Positions 36,281 to 46,406 are shown, counted from the first letter of the stretch. The stretch is 64,000 bases of DNA from Solitalea lacus (GCF_022014595.1 NZ_CP091740.1:2902200-2966199); one strand, 5' to 3'. A program made the numbers and translations. Notes: generated from the letters alone by a model not told the origin.

Positions 36281-37062
36281 GTGTTTTCCTTCTTAAGTGA
36301 TGCTAATTGTTCAAAGAAATAAGAGTTACGTCCCAATCGAACCACCTCACCGATTACAATTATGGCAGGATTGGTTAATTGCTGTTCTTTTACCATAGAA
36401 GCCATCGTGTCGATAGTTGCATAACCAGCTTTTTCTTCAGGTAATGAACCATTTTGAATAATGGCAACCGGAATTTCGCCTTTGTTATTTTGGGCAAACA
36501 CAGAAGCAATTTCTTCAAGCTTATTCATTCCCATCAAAATGATAACCGTAGCAGAAGATTGGGCAGCATGGTAAATATCTTTGGAAAGCTCCCCAGATGC
36601 AGTAGTACCTGTAACCACCCAAAAGCTTTCATTGGTACCACGAACTGTAACAGGAATTTTTTGTAATTCAGGAACTGAGTAAAATGAAGAAATACCGGGC
36701 ACAACCGCAGTTTCAATACCAAAAGCTTCAGCATAGTCAATTTCTTCATACCCACGACCAAAAATGAACGGATCACCACCTTTTAAACGAACTACATGTC
36801 CACATTGAAAAGCCTTTTTCACAATCAGTTCATTTATCTGTTCTTGCTTCATGGAATGTTTGCCAGCTCGTTTTCCAACTGAGATTAGCTCCGCTTTCTT
36901 TGAAGCATATTTAAGCAGTTCCTCATTAGCCAATGCGTCAAACAACACCACATCGGCATCGGCAATAGCCTTTAATCCCTTAATAGTCAACAAGTCAGGA
37001 TCACCTGGACCAGCTCCTACCAATGTTAATTTAGGCTGTATATTTTTATCATTAATAATCAT
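36271..37062 (-). CDS. cobA: Uroporphyrinogen-III C-methyltransferase
   Basis: 263 residues. LTLVGAGPGDPDLLTIKGLK at the start and RLKGGDPFIFGRGYEE (about 100) are the SUMT signatures, with VVPGISSFYSVP following. It adds two SAM-derived methyl groups to uroporphyrinogen III to give precorrin-2, the substrate of the Met8-like domain encoded next. Placed 26 bp downstream of the sulfite reductase, it supplies siroheme for that enzyme. Confidence 0.95.
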   Translation of the reverse strand: MIINDKNIQPKLTLVGAGPGDPDLLTIKGLKAIADADVVLFDALANEELLKYASKKAELISVGKRAGKHSMKQEQINELIVKKAFQCGHVVRLKGGDPFIFGRGYEEIDYAEAFGIETAVVPGISSFYSVPELQKIPVTVRGTNESFWVVTGTTASGELSKDIYHAAQSSATVIILMGMNKLEEIASVFAQNNKGEIPVAIIQNGSLPEEKAGYATIDTMASMVKEQQLTNPAIIVIGEVVRLGRNSYFFEQLASLKKENTWK

Positions 37063-37088
37063 TAGCTTCTACTTTCTTAAAGATTTAA

Positions 37089-39191
37089 CTATTGAATTAA
37101 AATCGATTCACGGTATTCTTTAACCAATTTGGTAAAGTTGCGAGCCTGATCTAAATAATACGCTGCAAAATCAGCTGTTGGCTCATTTTTGTTGATTTGA
37201 TAAATCAACTCTTCAAAGGAAACCGGAAGATTTACTTTAGCAGTTTGGACCAAATGCGTATCAAAATCTTTTACAATACCGCTTTGTGTATTGGTTTTTA
37301 CACCTTCAGAAGTTAAAATAGCCTTAGCAGAGTTAATATATGAGGTGTAGGCATTGTAAATACTGTCTGCATATTCGGCCTTTTCAAACGCTTCCTGAGC
37401 ACCTGCAATCTTCTCATCAGATTCCAATAAAAGGGTTGCAATCAAGTCAATAGTAACTCCGGCACACTCACCTACTCCAATAGCTTGTACATATGGTTTG
37501 TCTTGTCCCCAATCAATGAAGTCATCGTCGGTAATATTGGCTAGGTCAGCTAAAGGATTTAATAAATCATAGAAATAGATTTTTCCTTTACGCTGATAAT
37601 AGCTTAAGAAATACTCACCCTCTTCTCCGTTTTGCTGATAATCATTTAAAAGAATCCTCAATACTTCAGGACCACGTTTACTTGGCACCTTAATTACTTT
37701 ATCAGCAACAGCGCCTAAACCATCTCCAAGCACACCTCCTCCTATTAGTACCTGAAGAGCAGGAAGTACCAACTTATCTTTCTTAAGACTTGATCCGTGA
37801 AAACCAATGGCAGCCATGGCATGTTGACCACAAGAATTAATACAGCCTGAGATTTTTATAGAGACATCATTGCCGAAAATAAAATCAGGGTATTCTTCAT
37901 AAATCACCTTTTCCAGCTCGCGAGTGATATCTGTTGAGTTGGAAATTCCAAGGTTACAAGTATCAGTACCAGGGCAAGAAGTAATATCGGCCGTACTTTC
38001 AAAGCCAATTTCCGCCAAACCAAGCTCATCTAACTTATAGAACAAGTATGGTAAATGAGCAGCATGAACATATTTTAATAAAATTCCCTGAGTGTTAGTA
38101 AGCCTAATTTCATCTGCCGAAAGCTCTTTAACAATTTCAATTAGTTTACGGGCTACAGGAGTTAGAATATCTCCATTCACAATCTTTAGTCCAACAGCAA
38201 AATAACCGTCTTGCTTTTGTTTGAAAACATTGGTTTTGAACCATTTTTCATACTTAGAACTGTCAGCTATTTCAAAATCAGGAAGTTGGATTAAAGCAGG
38301 AAGTTGCGGCTCCTGGCTAACAGTTCCATCAATCTCAAAAATCTTATATTTAAGAGCCAAGCGCTCTTCCTCAATCAATTTTAAGAAACCCTCAAGCCCT
38401 ACATCCTGCATCAGATATTTCATACGGGCTTTATGCCTTTTGACACGTTCTCCATAACGATCAAAGACACGTAATACTGCTTCAGAGAAAGGAACAATCT
38501 GATTGACAGGCAAAAACTCATAAGCAACCTCAGCTAAATAAGGTTGCGAACCCAAGCCTCCTGCCAACATTACCTTAAAACCACGAACTTCTTCACCATT
38601 AATGATTTTAACTTTAGGAACGAAACCCAAGTCATGCATAAATGTATATGCGGTATCTTTTTCTGATGATGAAAAAGCAATTTTAACTTTTCGTCCCATA
38701 TCCTGGCACACTGGATTACGCAGAAAATACTCAAACATGACATGAGCATAAGGAGTTACATCAAATGGCTCATTTGGATCAATTCCAGCCATTGATGAAG
38801 CAGTAACATTACGCACAGTATTACCACAAGCTTCTCTCAAAGTAATGTCGTCACGCTCAAGCTCTGCCCATAACTCAGGGGTACGATCAAGACTAACATA
38901 ATGTATTTGGATATCCTGACGAGTGGTAATGTGTAATCTTCCTCTTGAGTATTCATCCGAAACCTTACAAATGCGCTCCAACTGTTGCATAGTAACCTTA
39001 CCATAAGGCAATTTTATACGCACCATTTGAACACCCTGCTGACGTTGACCGTAAACACCACGCGCTAAACGCAGACTACGGAATTTCTCTTCATCAATCT
39101 TCCCTTCACGGTATAGTGTAATTTTGCGCTCCAATTCAATAATGTCACGCTCTACTACCGGGTTTTCAAGTTCTGTTCTGAAGCTTTGCAT
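37089..39191 (-). CDS. sir: Siroheme [4Fe-4S] sulfite (or nitrite) reductase
   Basis: 700 residues. Two ferredoxin-like half-domains (GVYGQRQQGVQMVRIKLPYG at about 48) and two reductase domains. The Fe-S/siroheme cysteines are in TSCPGTDTCNLG (about 404) and ISGCINSCGQH (about 449). About 150 extra residues at the C-terminus are helical and possibly HEPN-like, unusual for plain CysI. The family includes nitrite reductases, but the surrounding cys, met and siroheme genes favour sulfite reduction to sulfide. No flavoprotein partner (cysJ) is present, so ferredoxin is the likely donor. Confidence 0.88.
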   Translation of the reverse strand: MQSFRTELENPVVERDIIELERKITLYREGKIDEEKFRSLRLARGVYGQRQQGVQMVRIKLPYGKVTMQQLERICKVSDEYSRGRLHITTRQDIQIHYVSLDRTPELWAELERDDITLREACGNTVRNVTASSMAGIDPNEPFDVTPYAHVMFEYFLRNPVCQDMGRKVKIAFSSSEKDTAYTFMHDLGFVPKVKIINGEEVRGFKVMLAGGLGSQPYLAEVAYEFLPVNQIVPFSEAVLRVFDRYGERVKRHKARMKYLMQDVGLEGFLKLIEEERLALKYKIFEIDGTVSQEPQLPALIQLPDFEIADSSKYEKWFKTNVFKQKQDGYFAVGLKIVNGDILTPVARKLIEIVKELSADEIRLTNTQGILLKYVHAAHLPYLFYKLDELGLAEIGFESTADITSCPGTDTCNLGISNSTDITRELEKVIYEEYPDFIFGNDVSIKISGCINSCGQHAMAAIGFHGSSLKKDKLVLPALQVLIGGGVLGDGLGAVADKVIKVPSKRGPEVLRILLNDYQQNGEEGEYFLSYYQRKGKIYFYDLLNPLADLANITDDDFIDWGQDKPYVQAIGVGECAGVTIDLIATLLLESDEKIAGAQEAFEKAEYADSIYNAYTSYINSAKAILTSEGVKTNTQSGIVKDFDTHLVQTAKVNLPVSFEELIYQINKNEPTADFAAYYLDQARNFTKLVKEYRESILIQ

Positions 39192-39773
39192 ATTGTAATT
39201 ATATAGTCTATGGATTATGTGGATTATTATGCAATTATAAGACCTTTTATTGAGGATTCAAAAAATAAGTGTAAAAGAGTTTTAAAACAGTTAAGTAATA
39301 AATGCTAAAAACTCACTGACAATTGATATTTATTAAAAATATTACAACAAACAAGTGAAATAAATACCTAACTAATTAATCTCTTAAAAACTTATTGAAA
39401 GTTGAAACTGTAGAAAAAAAAGGAAACACTTGACTATATTTTAGACAAGTACCGGAGGATAATATTTTTTTTAGAAAATCATTAGGTTGAAAATAGTAAC
39501 TGTTAAAACCCCTGCTAGCAAAAGCACATGGCGTTCATCAAATTCCAATTTGATTTCTATAGTTACTTCTTCTCCCCGTTTTAAAGATTGTACAACTTCT
39601 TTGAAATTCTTCATGTTCGTTTGTACGATAATGAAAAAAAAAAGTTGCCATTTTTTAAGTAAAAATCTAAATAACAGCTATTTATACTCCTTAACCATAT
39701 TGGCAAATAATAAGCATAGCCATATAAATACGACTATGCTATTACTGACAACCAATTGAGTTTTTCTTTAATT
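39192..39773. other. Intergenic region, 582 bp, between TonB-dependent receptor and sulfite reductase genes
   Basis: AT-rich. It holds one small minus-strand open frame (39471-39614, listed separately). The 190 bp before the reductase start contain TTTTAAAACAGTTAAG near 39280. No riboswitch fold was recognised here, unlike upstream of metZ. Confidence 0.4.
39471..39614 (-). CDS. Possible 47-residue membrane protein
   Basis: Reads MKNFKEVVQSLKRGEEVTIE, then a stretch ending HVLLLAGVLTVTIFNLMIF. The first half is charged and helical and the last 18 residues form one hydrophobic helix. Not recognised. The orderly soluble-then-membrane layout and normal codon use in an otherwise AT-rich gap suggest a real small protein, in the same orientation as the sulfur genes on both sides. 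Confidence 0.4.
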   Translation of the reverse strand: MKNFKEVVQSLKRGEEVTIEIKLEFDERHVLLLAGVLTVTIFNLMIF

Positions 39774-42704
39774 CTATTTATTTAACAAACCATCAAATGT
39801 AACTGCTACGTAGTACAAACCTCCCAATGTCGGTCCTCCTGCATACTGCAGGTATTTTCTATTGAAAAGGTCGGTACCTCCTACCTTAACATTGGCTTTA
39901 GCCTGAGGAATAGCCAAAGACACTTGTGCATCAAAAGTGTGAATGGCATCTATTTTACCTGTAACCAACGGACTTTCCCATAAGAAGGGGGTCTGCCATT
40001 TGTAGATTAAACTAAAGCCTACATTTTTAAACAGCTCACGATTACCAAATGAAACATTCCCTGAGAATTCAGGAGTGTTGAAACCTGTTACGAAAATATC
40101 AGAGGTTTCATTTGCCTTCATTTTATTGAAACTGACATTTCCTCCAACTACGTATCTTTTATAAAAATTGTATGTCAAGCCTAACGCTGAACCAAAGTTG
40201 GTGTAAGTATTTTTTGCATTGGTATAAACACGATAACGATCCTGGCCTTTACTTGGAGCATTTCCTCCTGTACCTGGATTAGGATCACGATTACGATCAA
40301 TCATTGCGATTACGGCTGGGTCAGTGCCCACCGTTTCGTCTTTGGGCACATACACTTGCACCTGGCCTAAAAAGCCCGTATAAGTGTTTGTATAGGCATC
40401 AAAATCAATTACCAGCTTATTATTAAACACGATGCTTTTATATCCAACTTCAAAAGAATTGATTCGTTCAGGACCGGCGTTAGGTAAATTAGCCACTTTC
40501 AATAGATCTCTGTTAGCTAATGCGGCAGCATCAGTATTTCCAGCCGCTTTAACAGCAGCGTTAAAGTTTACCACTGAAGCCTGAGTATAACTGTTTTCAA
40601 GATAACCTAATCCCTCATTAATAACCGGCAAACTTCCTACACGCTTTACCCTGCCATTGTTAACATATGAAAGGGCTTCAAATATTGCCGGAAAACGGTA
40701 TCCTTGTTGATAAGTTACCCTAAAATTATGCTTGTCGGCATGTGTATAAACTGCTGCAATACGAGGAGTTAACTTTGGCTGAAATTCTGGATTGTAATCC
40801 AATCGTAATGAACCAAACAGCTTCAGTTTCTCTGCAAAGAAGGTTTTGGTGGTCTGAACAAAGCCGCCAAACTTTTTATAAGACACATCGTTGCCGAAAG
40901 TTCCATCATCCAATGGTGTATTTCGCTCATCAATAGGACGGGAAAAGTCAACAAAGTTGTTCCCATCCGGAATGATATCATAAATTCGAGCATCAGCTCC
41001 AATTAATAAATCAAAGTATCTAACCTGTTTGGACAGATCCCATTGACCTTCCAAATTATACAACCGGCTTTTTTGAACCAAGGCAGCGCCACCTGTTTCA
41101 GGGGCATCGGGTATTGTAGCTGATTTAATATCCCAGTTATTTATCTTAATAATAGTATTTTTTAAATCCTCAAATGCTTGAGTTCCAGGCTGCACACGAC
41201 TGGCATCGGCTTGTTGACGGGCATATTGTGTTGCAGCAGCTAAATTAGCTGAAGTCAAAGCTCCTCCGTGTTCGGCACTGTAGGTATTCAGTGCGTTTTT
41301 GAATTTTGCGCCCCAAACACTTCCACTGCCTCCACTATATAAGTCCATATTATCGGCAAGCGGTTTTACATTAAAAGAATCACCTGTATCTTCTAATGAC
41401 AGATATCCCCTTACCAAAAAGTTACTTCCTTTTAACTCAACTTTATGATTTTGCACCATTACATTATCCAGTTGAATTTTATTTCCACGTTGAAATACTC
41501 CGTCCATTTTTCCGATTCGATATGAATAAGATGCTTCCAAATGATCATTCACGCGGTAAAACAGAGAGGCATCAAACTTTAGATTATCTACCTTAGGACT
41601 AATTAAATCGCGTTCCCAATAGCCCGTGCGGGCAACCGTAAGTGTTTGATTAGTTTTCCCATCAATTGTTAACCCGGTGAGGGAGACAGTGTTACTTCCT
41701 GCTAATGCATCATCTCCATACTTATTCCAGCCATCAAAAACTATATTATTAGCACCATCTAATGCAGCATAAGCAGGATTGGCCGTTTTTAAGTTATTCG
41801 GATTTTGGTCTGTATGAGTGTCCGATAACCAATCAGTTCCCTGCATATAACTTGCATTAACCTTAAAAGCAAACTTGTTATTAAAGGCCATGGCATACCG
41901 TATTGCTGTTTCTGTTAAATTACTGATATCTCTGCCTGTTCCCTCTCCGACATGGTTTAACCCTGTTCTGCTGTACACACTTAATCCTTTATAAACAAAA
42001 GGACTCTTGGTCAACAAATTGGACATACCGTTAATAGCATTCATACCATACAATGCAGAAGCAGCCCCAGGAGTAATTTCAACACTGGCAATGTCAAGTT
42101 CTGTTGGGCCTATGGCGTTGCCCAATGGAACACCCAAGGTTGCAGCCTGCATGTCAACCCCATCCACCAATTGCATAAAACGAAAATTATTGGGAATATT
42201 AAACCCTCGGGTATTAGGAACTTTAAAAGTTAAACTTGAAGTAGTCATTTGCACTCCCTTCACGTTTTCCAAAGCATCATAAAATGATGGTGCCGGAGAT
42301 TGTTTGATCGCTCTTATATCCAGTTTTTCAATTGCTACAGGTGATTTTAGAATATTTTCCTCAACCCTTGAAGCAGTTACCACAACTTCATTTGCCTGAA
42401 TATTTATACTTGAAAGATTTAAGACGATAGATTGGTTTAAGTCTTTTACTTCAAATTCTTGAGCCTGAAAGCCTATCAAAGTTACCAGGAGGATAAAAGG
42501 TATCTTCTGACGGGTTTTTAGTTCAAATCTGCCATCGTTATTGGTTGCAGTACCAGAATTTGTTCCTTTTATGCGAACAGACACTCCTGCGAGCGGTTCC
42601 AATGAGTCTTTATCTTTAATTATTCCGCTAATGACAACTGCATCTTGGGCAAATAGTCCTAACGAAAAGGACAAAAGAATAGCCAGTAGTAATGATTTCT
42701 TCAT
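39774..42704 (-). CDS. TonB-dependent receptor with carboxypeptidase-like N-terminal domain
   Basis: 976 residues. Signal peptide (KKSLLLAILLSFSLGLFAQ), then a CarboxypepD_reg-like domain (about 24-100, VVISGIIKDKDSLEPLAGVS). The plug follows (about 105-230, VVTASRVEENILKSPVAIEK; GAASALYGMNAINGMSN). The barrel extends to the end. It imports a ligand through the outer membrane using TonB energy. No SusD-like partner is encoded next to it. Its place between sulfite reductase and metZ suggests a sulfur-containing or sulfur-regulated substrate, which is inference. On the minus strand a TATATTTG element lies at about 42854-42861. Confidence 0.9.
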   Translation of the reverse strand: MKKSLLLAILLSFSLGLFAQDAVVISGIIKDKDSLEPLAGVSVRIKGTNSGTATNNDGRFELKTRQKIPFILLVTLIGFQAQEFEVKDLNQSIVLNLSSINIQANEVVVTASRVEENILKSPVAIEKLDIRAIKQSPAPSFYDALENVKGVQMTTSSLTFKVPNTRGFNIPNNFRFMQLVDGVDMQAATLGVPLGNAIGPTELDIASVEITPGAASALYGMNAINGMSNLLTKSPFVYKGLSVYSRTGLNHVGEGTGRDISNLTETAIRYAMAFNNKFAFKVNASYMQGTDWLSDTHTDQNPNNLKTANPAYAALDGANNIVFDGWNKYGDDALAGSNTVSLTGLTIDGKTNQTLTVARTGYWERDLISPKVDNLKFDASLFYRVNDHLEASYSYRIGKMDGVFQRGNKIQLDNVMVQNHKVELKGSNFLVRGYLSLEDTGDSFNVKPLADNMDLYSGGSGSVWGAKFKNALNTYSAEHGGALTSANLAAATQYARQQADASRVQPGTQAFEDLKNTIIKINNWDIKSATIPDAPETGGAALVQKSRLYNLEGQWDLSKQVRYFDLLIGADARIYDIIPDGNNFVDFSRPIDERNTPLDDGTFGNDVSYKKFGGFVQTTKTFFAEKLKLFGSLRLDYNPEFQPKLTPRIAAVYTHADKHNFRVTYQQGYRFPAIFEALSYVNNGRVKRVGSLPVINEGLGYLENSYTQASVVNFNAAVKAAGNTDAAALANRDLLKVANLPNAGPERINSFEVGYKSIVFNNKLVIDFDAYTNTYTGFLGQVQVYVPKDETVGTDPAVIAMIDRNRDPNPGTGGNAPSKGQDRYRVYTNAKNTYTNFGSALGLTYNFYKRYVVGGNVSFNKMKANETSDIFVTGFNTPEFSGNVSFGNRELFKNVGFSLIYKWQTPFLWESPLVTGKIDAIHTFDAQVSLAIPQAKANVKVGGTDLFNRKYLQYAGGPTLGGLYYVAVTFDGLLNK

Positions 42705-42974
42705 TCTATTAAGTGTTAGTTTAGTTGAAAAATTTGAATATTAAACTGATTTGCTAATGAGCAAAATCAACTGTTTTGTTTTGACAGTTAACTACAACAG
42801 GTAAACTGATAGTGTATTATATATTTGCTTTCCATATAAATTTCTTTACAAGACAAATATATATAAAATCTACAGAATAAGTAGAGTATTGTAAATGTTT
42901 TTTTAACTATTTATTGAAGTGGATAACGATCCTAAGGTATTATACCAAACCCGGGATTTTTCGGGGGAGAATTA

Positions 42975-43006
42975 AAAATCCCGAAAGCTTTTACTTTCGG
43001 GATTTT
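42975..43006 (-). terminator. Intrinsic terminator after metZ
   Basis: Minus-strand stem AAAATCCCGAAAG / CTTTCGGGATTTT with a 6-base loop, followed by TAATT; it separates metZ from the receptor gene. Confidence 0.88.
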
Positions 43007-43034
43007 ACAGAGTTATCTGAATTTGAAAGAATTT

Positions 43035-44216
43035 CTATGCAAGCGCAAGCTTTGTAAGCTCCAGGGCTTGTTTAATATCAGCTAATATGTCATCAATATG
43101 TTCAAGACCTATGGAAACACGTATTGTACCCTGGCTAATTCCAACTTGTTGGCGTTCTTCTTCACTCAATTTGGAGTGTGTACTTGAAGCCGGATGTGTG
43201 GCAATAGAACGTGTATCGCCTAAATTAGCAGAAATAGAGAACATCTTTAAGGCATCCATAAATTTGCTTGCGCGATCATAGCCACCTTTAACCACAAAAG
43301 TCACAATCCCCCCTCCTGCGCGCATTTGTTTTTTGGCGATTTCGTATTGAGGATGTGATTTTAGCAAAGGGTATTTCACTACTTCTATTTCCTGATTTGA
43401 TTCTAAGAATTCTGCAACTTTAAGGGCATTTTCGCAATGACGATCCATACGAACAGCTAAAGTTTCCAAACTTTTAGATAAAACCCACGCATTGAATGGT
43501 GACATGGCCGGCCCTGAATGACGGGCAAATGCCTCTATTTCAGTGATCAATTCTTTGCTGCCTAAAATCAAGCCCCCTAATGTACGTCCCTGACCATCAA
43601 TATATTTAGTAGCAGAGTGAATAGAAAGGTGGGCTCCGTATTTAATTGGTTGTTGCAGATATGGAGTAGCAAAGCAGTTATCGACAACTAAAATTGCTTT
43701 ATGCTTTTTTGCAAAATTACCTAACCATTCAAGATCAATAATATCGATCCCAGGGTTTGAAGGCGTTTCTACAAAAATCAGTTTGGTATTTGGCTGAATT
43801 AAAGATTCCCATTCATCTGTTTTATCTAAATCTGCATAAGTTGACGTTACACCCCATTTAGGAAATACGTTTACCAATAACTGGTGAGTTGAACCAAATA
43901 CAGAACGGCTCGATAATACATGATCACCAGATTTTAAAAACGCCGCAAAAGTGGTAAAAATAGCAGCCATCCCCGTTGCAGTGGCCCATCCGGCTTCTGC
44001 ACCTTCTAAAACTGCCATTTTCTCAATTAACTCCGAAGTATTTGGATTTGAATAACGGCTGTAGATATTTCCTTCGCGCTCATTTGCAAACAGTGCACGC
44101 ATGTCTTCTGCATCATCAAATTTATAACTCGATGTAAGGTACAATGGCACTGAATGTTCTTTGGCTCCTGAGCGTTCTGCTTGAATACGAATAGCGTTGG
44201 TTTCGAAATTAGACAT
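43035..44216 (-). CDS. metZ: O-succinylhomoserine (or O-acetylhomoserine) sulfhydrylase
   Basis: 393 residues of the Cys/Met metabolism PLP family. The PLP lysine is in HSATKYIDGQGR (about 200); VDNCFATPYLQQP and SVFGSTHQL are family motifs. The closest pattern is MetZ, which combines the activated homoserine with sulfide to give homocysteine, joining this gene to the sulfide-producing genes around it. A SAM-I riboswitch begins 251 bp upstream. MetB or MetC activity cannot be fully excluded. Confidence 0.9.
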   Translation of the reverse strand: MSNFETNAIRIQAERSGAKEHSVPLYLTSSYKFDDAEDMRALFANEREGNIYSRYSNPNTSELIEKMAVLEGAEAGWATATGMAAIFTTFAAFLKSGDHVLSSRSVFGSTHQLLVNVFPKWGVTSTYADLDKTDEWESLIQPNTKLIFVETPSNPGIDIIDLEWLGNFAKKHKAILVVDNCFATPYLQQPIKYGAHLSIHSATKYIDGQGRTLGGLILGSKELITEIEAFARHSGPAMSPFNAWVLSKSLETLAVRMDRHCENALKVAEFLESNQEIEVVKYPLLKSHPQYEIAKKQMRAGGGIVTFVVKGGYDRASKFMDALKMFSISANLGDTRSIATHPASSTHSKLSEEERQQVGISQGTIRVSIGLEHIDDILADIKQALELTKLALA

Positions 44217-44344
44217 GGGCTAAAAATTTTTTGGATAAAAAAATGACTGAATGAGAAACTGAAAAGCAAACATATTTCGATTTGTCAATGACAAACGAAT
44301 ATTAAGTTTCCTGAAAGTTAAGACTATTATTAGATTCATGATCT

Positions 44345-44467
44345 TGTAATTTTTATAGTTCCCAAGCCAAAACAATAGCTTGGGCAGGATTTGGCACCTT
44401 TCCGTATTGGGCGGTTGCCAGAGGGTCAATGAGCCTGTTCTCTCGCCTCTTCTTTATAAGAATTACA
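44345..44467 (-). promoter_or_regulatory. SAM-I riboswitch (S box) upstream of metZ
   Basis: On the minus strand: P1 is TGTAATTCTTATA / TATAAAAATTACA (one mismatch). The conserved AAGAGGCGAGAGAACAGGCTC leads into TTGACCCTCTGGCAACC, then P3 and AAAGGTGCCAAATCC, and P4 is CCCAAGC / GCTTGGG. These are the diagnostic GGCAACC and GGTGCCAA segments of SAM-I. High S-adenosylmethionine should lower metZ expression. No U-rich terminator is seen directly after it, so control may act on translation or on a more distal fold. Confidence 0.93.
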
Positions 44468-44571
44468 GTACTTAGTGGAATGCTAAGAGGTAATTCAATG
44501 TGTTGCAAAGATAAGAGCCTTATTCTAAACTGCAAACACTATTTTTAGTGGTCTTAATATATTGATAAACA

Positions 44572-44597
44572 AAACCCATGGTTTAAGCCATGGGTTT
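44572..44597 (-). terminator. Intrinsic terminator after the OsmC-like gene of the sulfur locus
   Basis: AAACCCATGG / CCATGGGTTT with a 6-base loop; on the minus strand TTGTTTAT follows. It insulates cysHDN-osmC from the metZ riboswitch. Confidence 0.85.
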
Positions 44598-44640
44598 CGG
44601 TTATATTTTCCCCGGATTTCAATACGGGTTAAGAAGTCTA

Positions 44641-45054
44641 TTAATTCAACTTATAGGTATAATTTAGCTTAGCCGATTTACCTAAAATTTGTGCTACCGA
44701 ACAATACTTATCATACGTTAAAGCCAGTGCCCGTTCAATTTTTTCGATACTTAATTCACCAAAGAAATGATATTCAACATTAATTACTTCAAATAAAGAA
44801 GGCACCTCTCCTTCAATACGTTTTGCATCAATACTGATTTTTAAGTCTTGAATTGGTTCTTTTTGTTTGGTTAAAATTGAAATCACATCAATTGCACTGC
44901 AGCCGCCTAAACCTGCCAAAAGAGTTTCCATTGGCCTAAACCCTTTATTTTCGCCACCAATTGCAGGGTTTGCATCCATACTTAACACATTTCCCTGTTC
45001 ATTAACAGCTTCGAAATGATATGCGTTATTCCTACGTTCGAGTTTAATATTCAT
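44641..45054 (-). CDS. OsmC-family protein in the sulfur locus
   Basis: 137 residues. The ETLLAGLGGCSAIDVISIL segment carries the first Cys, and KYCSVAQILGKSAKL the second (C-S-V, typical of the YhfA-like OsmC branch). Function is probably thiol or peroxide chemistry. It lies 104 bp after cysN on the same strand and before a terminator, so it is probably the last gene of the cysHDN unit. Confidence 0.88.
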   Translation of the reverse strand: MNIKLERRNNAYHFEAVNEQGNVLSMDANPAIGGENKGFRPMETLLAGLGGCSAIDVISILTKQKEPIQDLKISIDAKRIEGEVPSLFEVINVEYHFFGELSIEKIERALALTYDKYCSVAQILGKSAKLNYTYKLN

Positions 45055-45158
45055 AGTTTTAATTTAGAACAAAGATATTAGATCAAAAAGCAAAGATGGG
45101 AATTAAGTAAATCAAACTTTCTATTCTTTCTTACATCTTTACTCATAATCCCTATCTA

Positions 45159-46406
45159 CTACAAAATTATTCCGGCAGCCACTGTATTTTTGCTGCCTTC
45201 ATCTATAATAATAAATGAACCATTAGCTTTGTTTTGCTCATAAGCATCAAAAAATAGCGGTTGGGCAGTTTTCACCTGAACCTGAGCAATATCATTTAAC
45301 TTTAACTGCTTACGTTCTGTATCTTTTTCAAGTGTACTTGTATTTACAATGAAATCCACATCACGAAGCATCGCTTTAACACGATTATTACTGTGCTGTA
45401 TAATGTATTTTCCACCTGGTACCGAAGGAGTTGTATCCATCCAGCAAATCTGAGCTATAAATTCTTTATCCGTCTTCGGCTCGTTACCGACTTTCGTAAT
45501 CAGGTTACCTCTGGTTATATCAATTTCATCTTCCAGTAAAAGCGTAACGGATTGTTTTGCGCCAACTGTTTCAAAATTACCATCAAACGTGGTAATTTGT
45601 TTTATTTTAGACTTTAAGTTTGATGGCAGTGCCACCACTTCATCTCCCACACTTAATTGGCCACTTACTACCCTTCCTGCATAACCACGATAGTCATGAA
45701 ACTCTTCTGATTGGGGACGAATTACGTACTGTACCGGAAAACGTGCATCTTTAGTATTAATGTCTTGATTTACCTGAACATTTTCAAGATACGCTAACAA
45801 GGTAGGTCCTTTGTACCATGTCATGCTTTCTGAAGGATTTACAATATTATCCCCTTTTAACGATGAAGCCGGTATGAATGTTAAATTTTGATGCAAACGG
45901 TCAAATCCTTTCACAAACTGCTCAAATTCCTCACGAATCTTATTAAAAACCTCCTGAGAATAATCCACCAAATCCATTTTATTTACACAAACCACTACTT
46001 CCGGAATTTGCAGCAGATTGGCAATGAAAAAATGTCGATGTGTTTGCTCAATTACTCCTTTACGAGCATCTATCAAAATAATGGAAAGCTGCGAATTCGA
46101 AGATCCGGTAACCATGTTACGCGTATATTCGACGTGGCCCGGAGTATCGGCAATAATAAACTTGCGATTATCCGTATTGAAATAGATATGTGCCACATCA
46201 ATCGTAATTCCTTGTTCCCGTTCGGCGCTTAAGCCGTCGGTAAGCAAAGAAAGATCAAGGTAATCAAACCCTTTACGTTTACTTGCAGCCTCTACTGCCT
46301 GAATTTGGTCAGTAGTAAGTGAGTTCGTATCATATAATAAACGACCTATTAAAGTGCTTTTGCCATCATCTACACTTCCTGCAGTCGAAAATTTCAGTAA
46401 TTCCAT
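45159..46406 (-). CDS. cysN: Sulfate adenylyltransferase subunit 1 (GTPase)
   Basis: 415 residues. GTP-binding motifs: STAGSVDDGKSTLIGRLLYD (G1), ADTPGHVEYTRNMVTG (G3), CVNKMDLVDY (G4), with EF-Tu-like barrels after. The length shows plain CysN without a fused CysC kinase domain. With CysD it activates sulfate to APS, driven by GTP hydrolysis. Confidence 0.96.
   Translation of the reverse strand: MELLKFSTAGSVDDGKSTLIGRLLYDTNSLTTDQIQAVEAASKRKGFDYLDLSLLTDGLSAEREQGITIDVAHIYFNTDNRKFIIADTPGHVEYTRNMVTGSSNSQLSIILIDARKGVIEQTHRHFFIANLLQIPEVVVCVNKMDLVDYSQEVFNKIREEFEQFVKGFDRLHQNLTFIPASSLKGDNIVNPSESMTWYKGPTLLAYLENVQVNQDINTKDARFPVQYVIRPQSEEFHDYRGYAGRVVSGQLSVGDEVVALPSNLKSKIKQITTFDGNFETVGAKQSVTLLLEDEIDITRGNLITKVGNEPKTDKEFIAQICWMDTTPSVPGGKYIIQHSNNRVKAMLRDVDFIVNTSTLEKDTERKQLKLNDIAQVQVKTAQPLFFDAYEQNKANGSFIIIDEGSKNTVAAGIIL

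Noticed and set aside
37089-39191. Nitrite reductase for nitrate assimilation
   Set aside because: The family allows it, but no nitrate or nitrite genes are near, while siroheme, cys and met genes are; sulfite reductase is the better reading.
44220-44535. Short minus-strand open frames upstream of metZ
   Set aside because: They lie across the SAM-I riboswitch and its expression platform and have no protein-like pattern.
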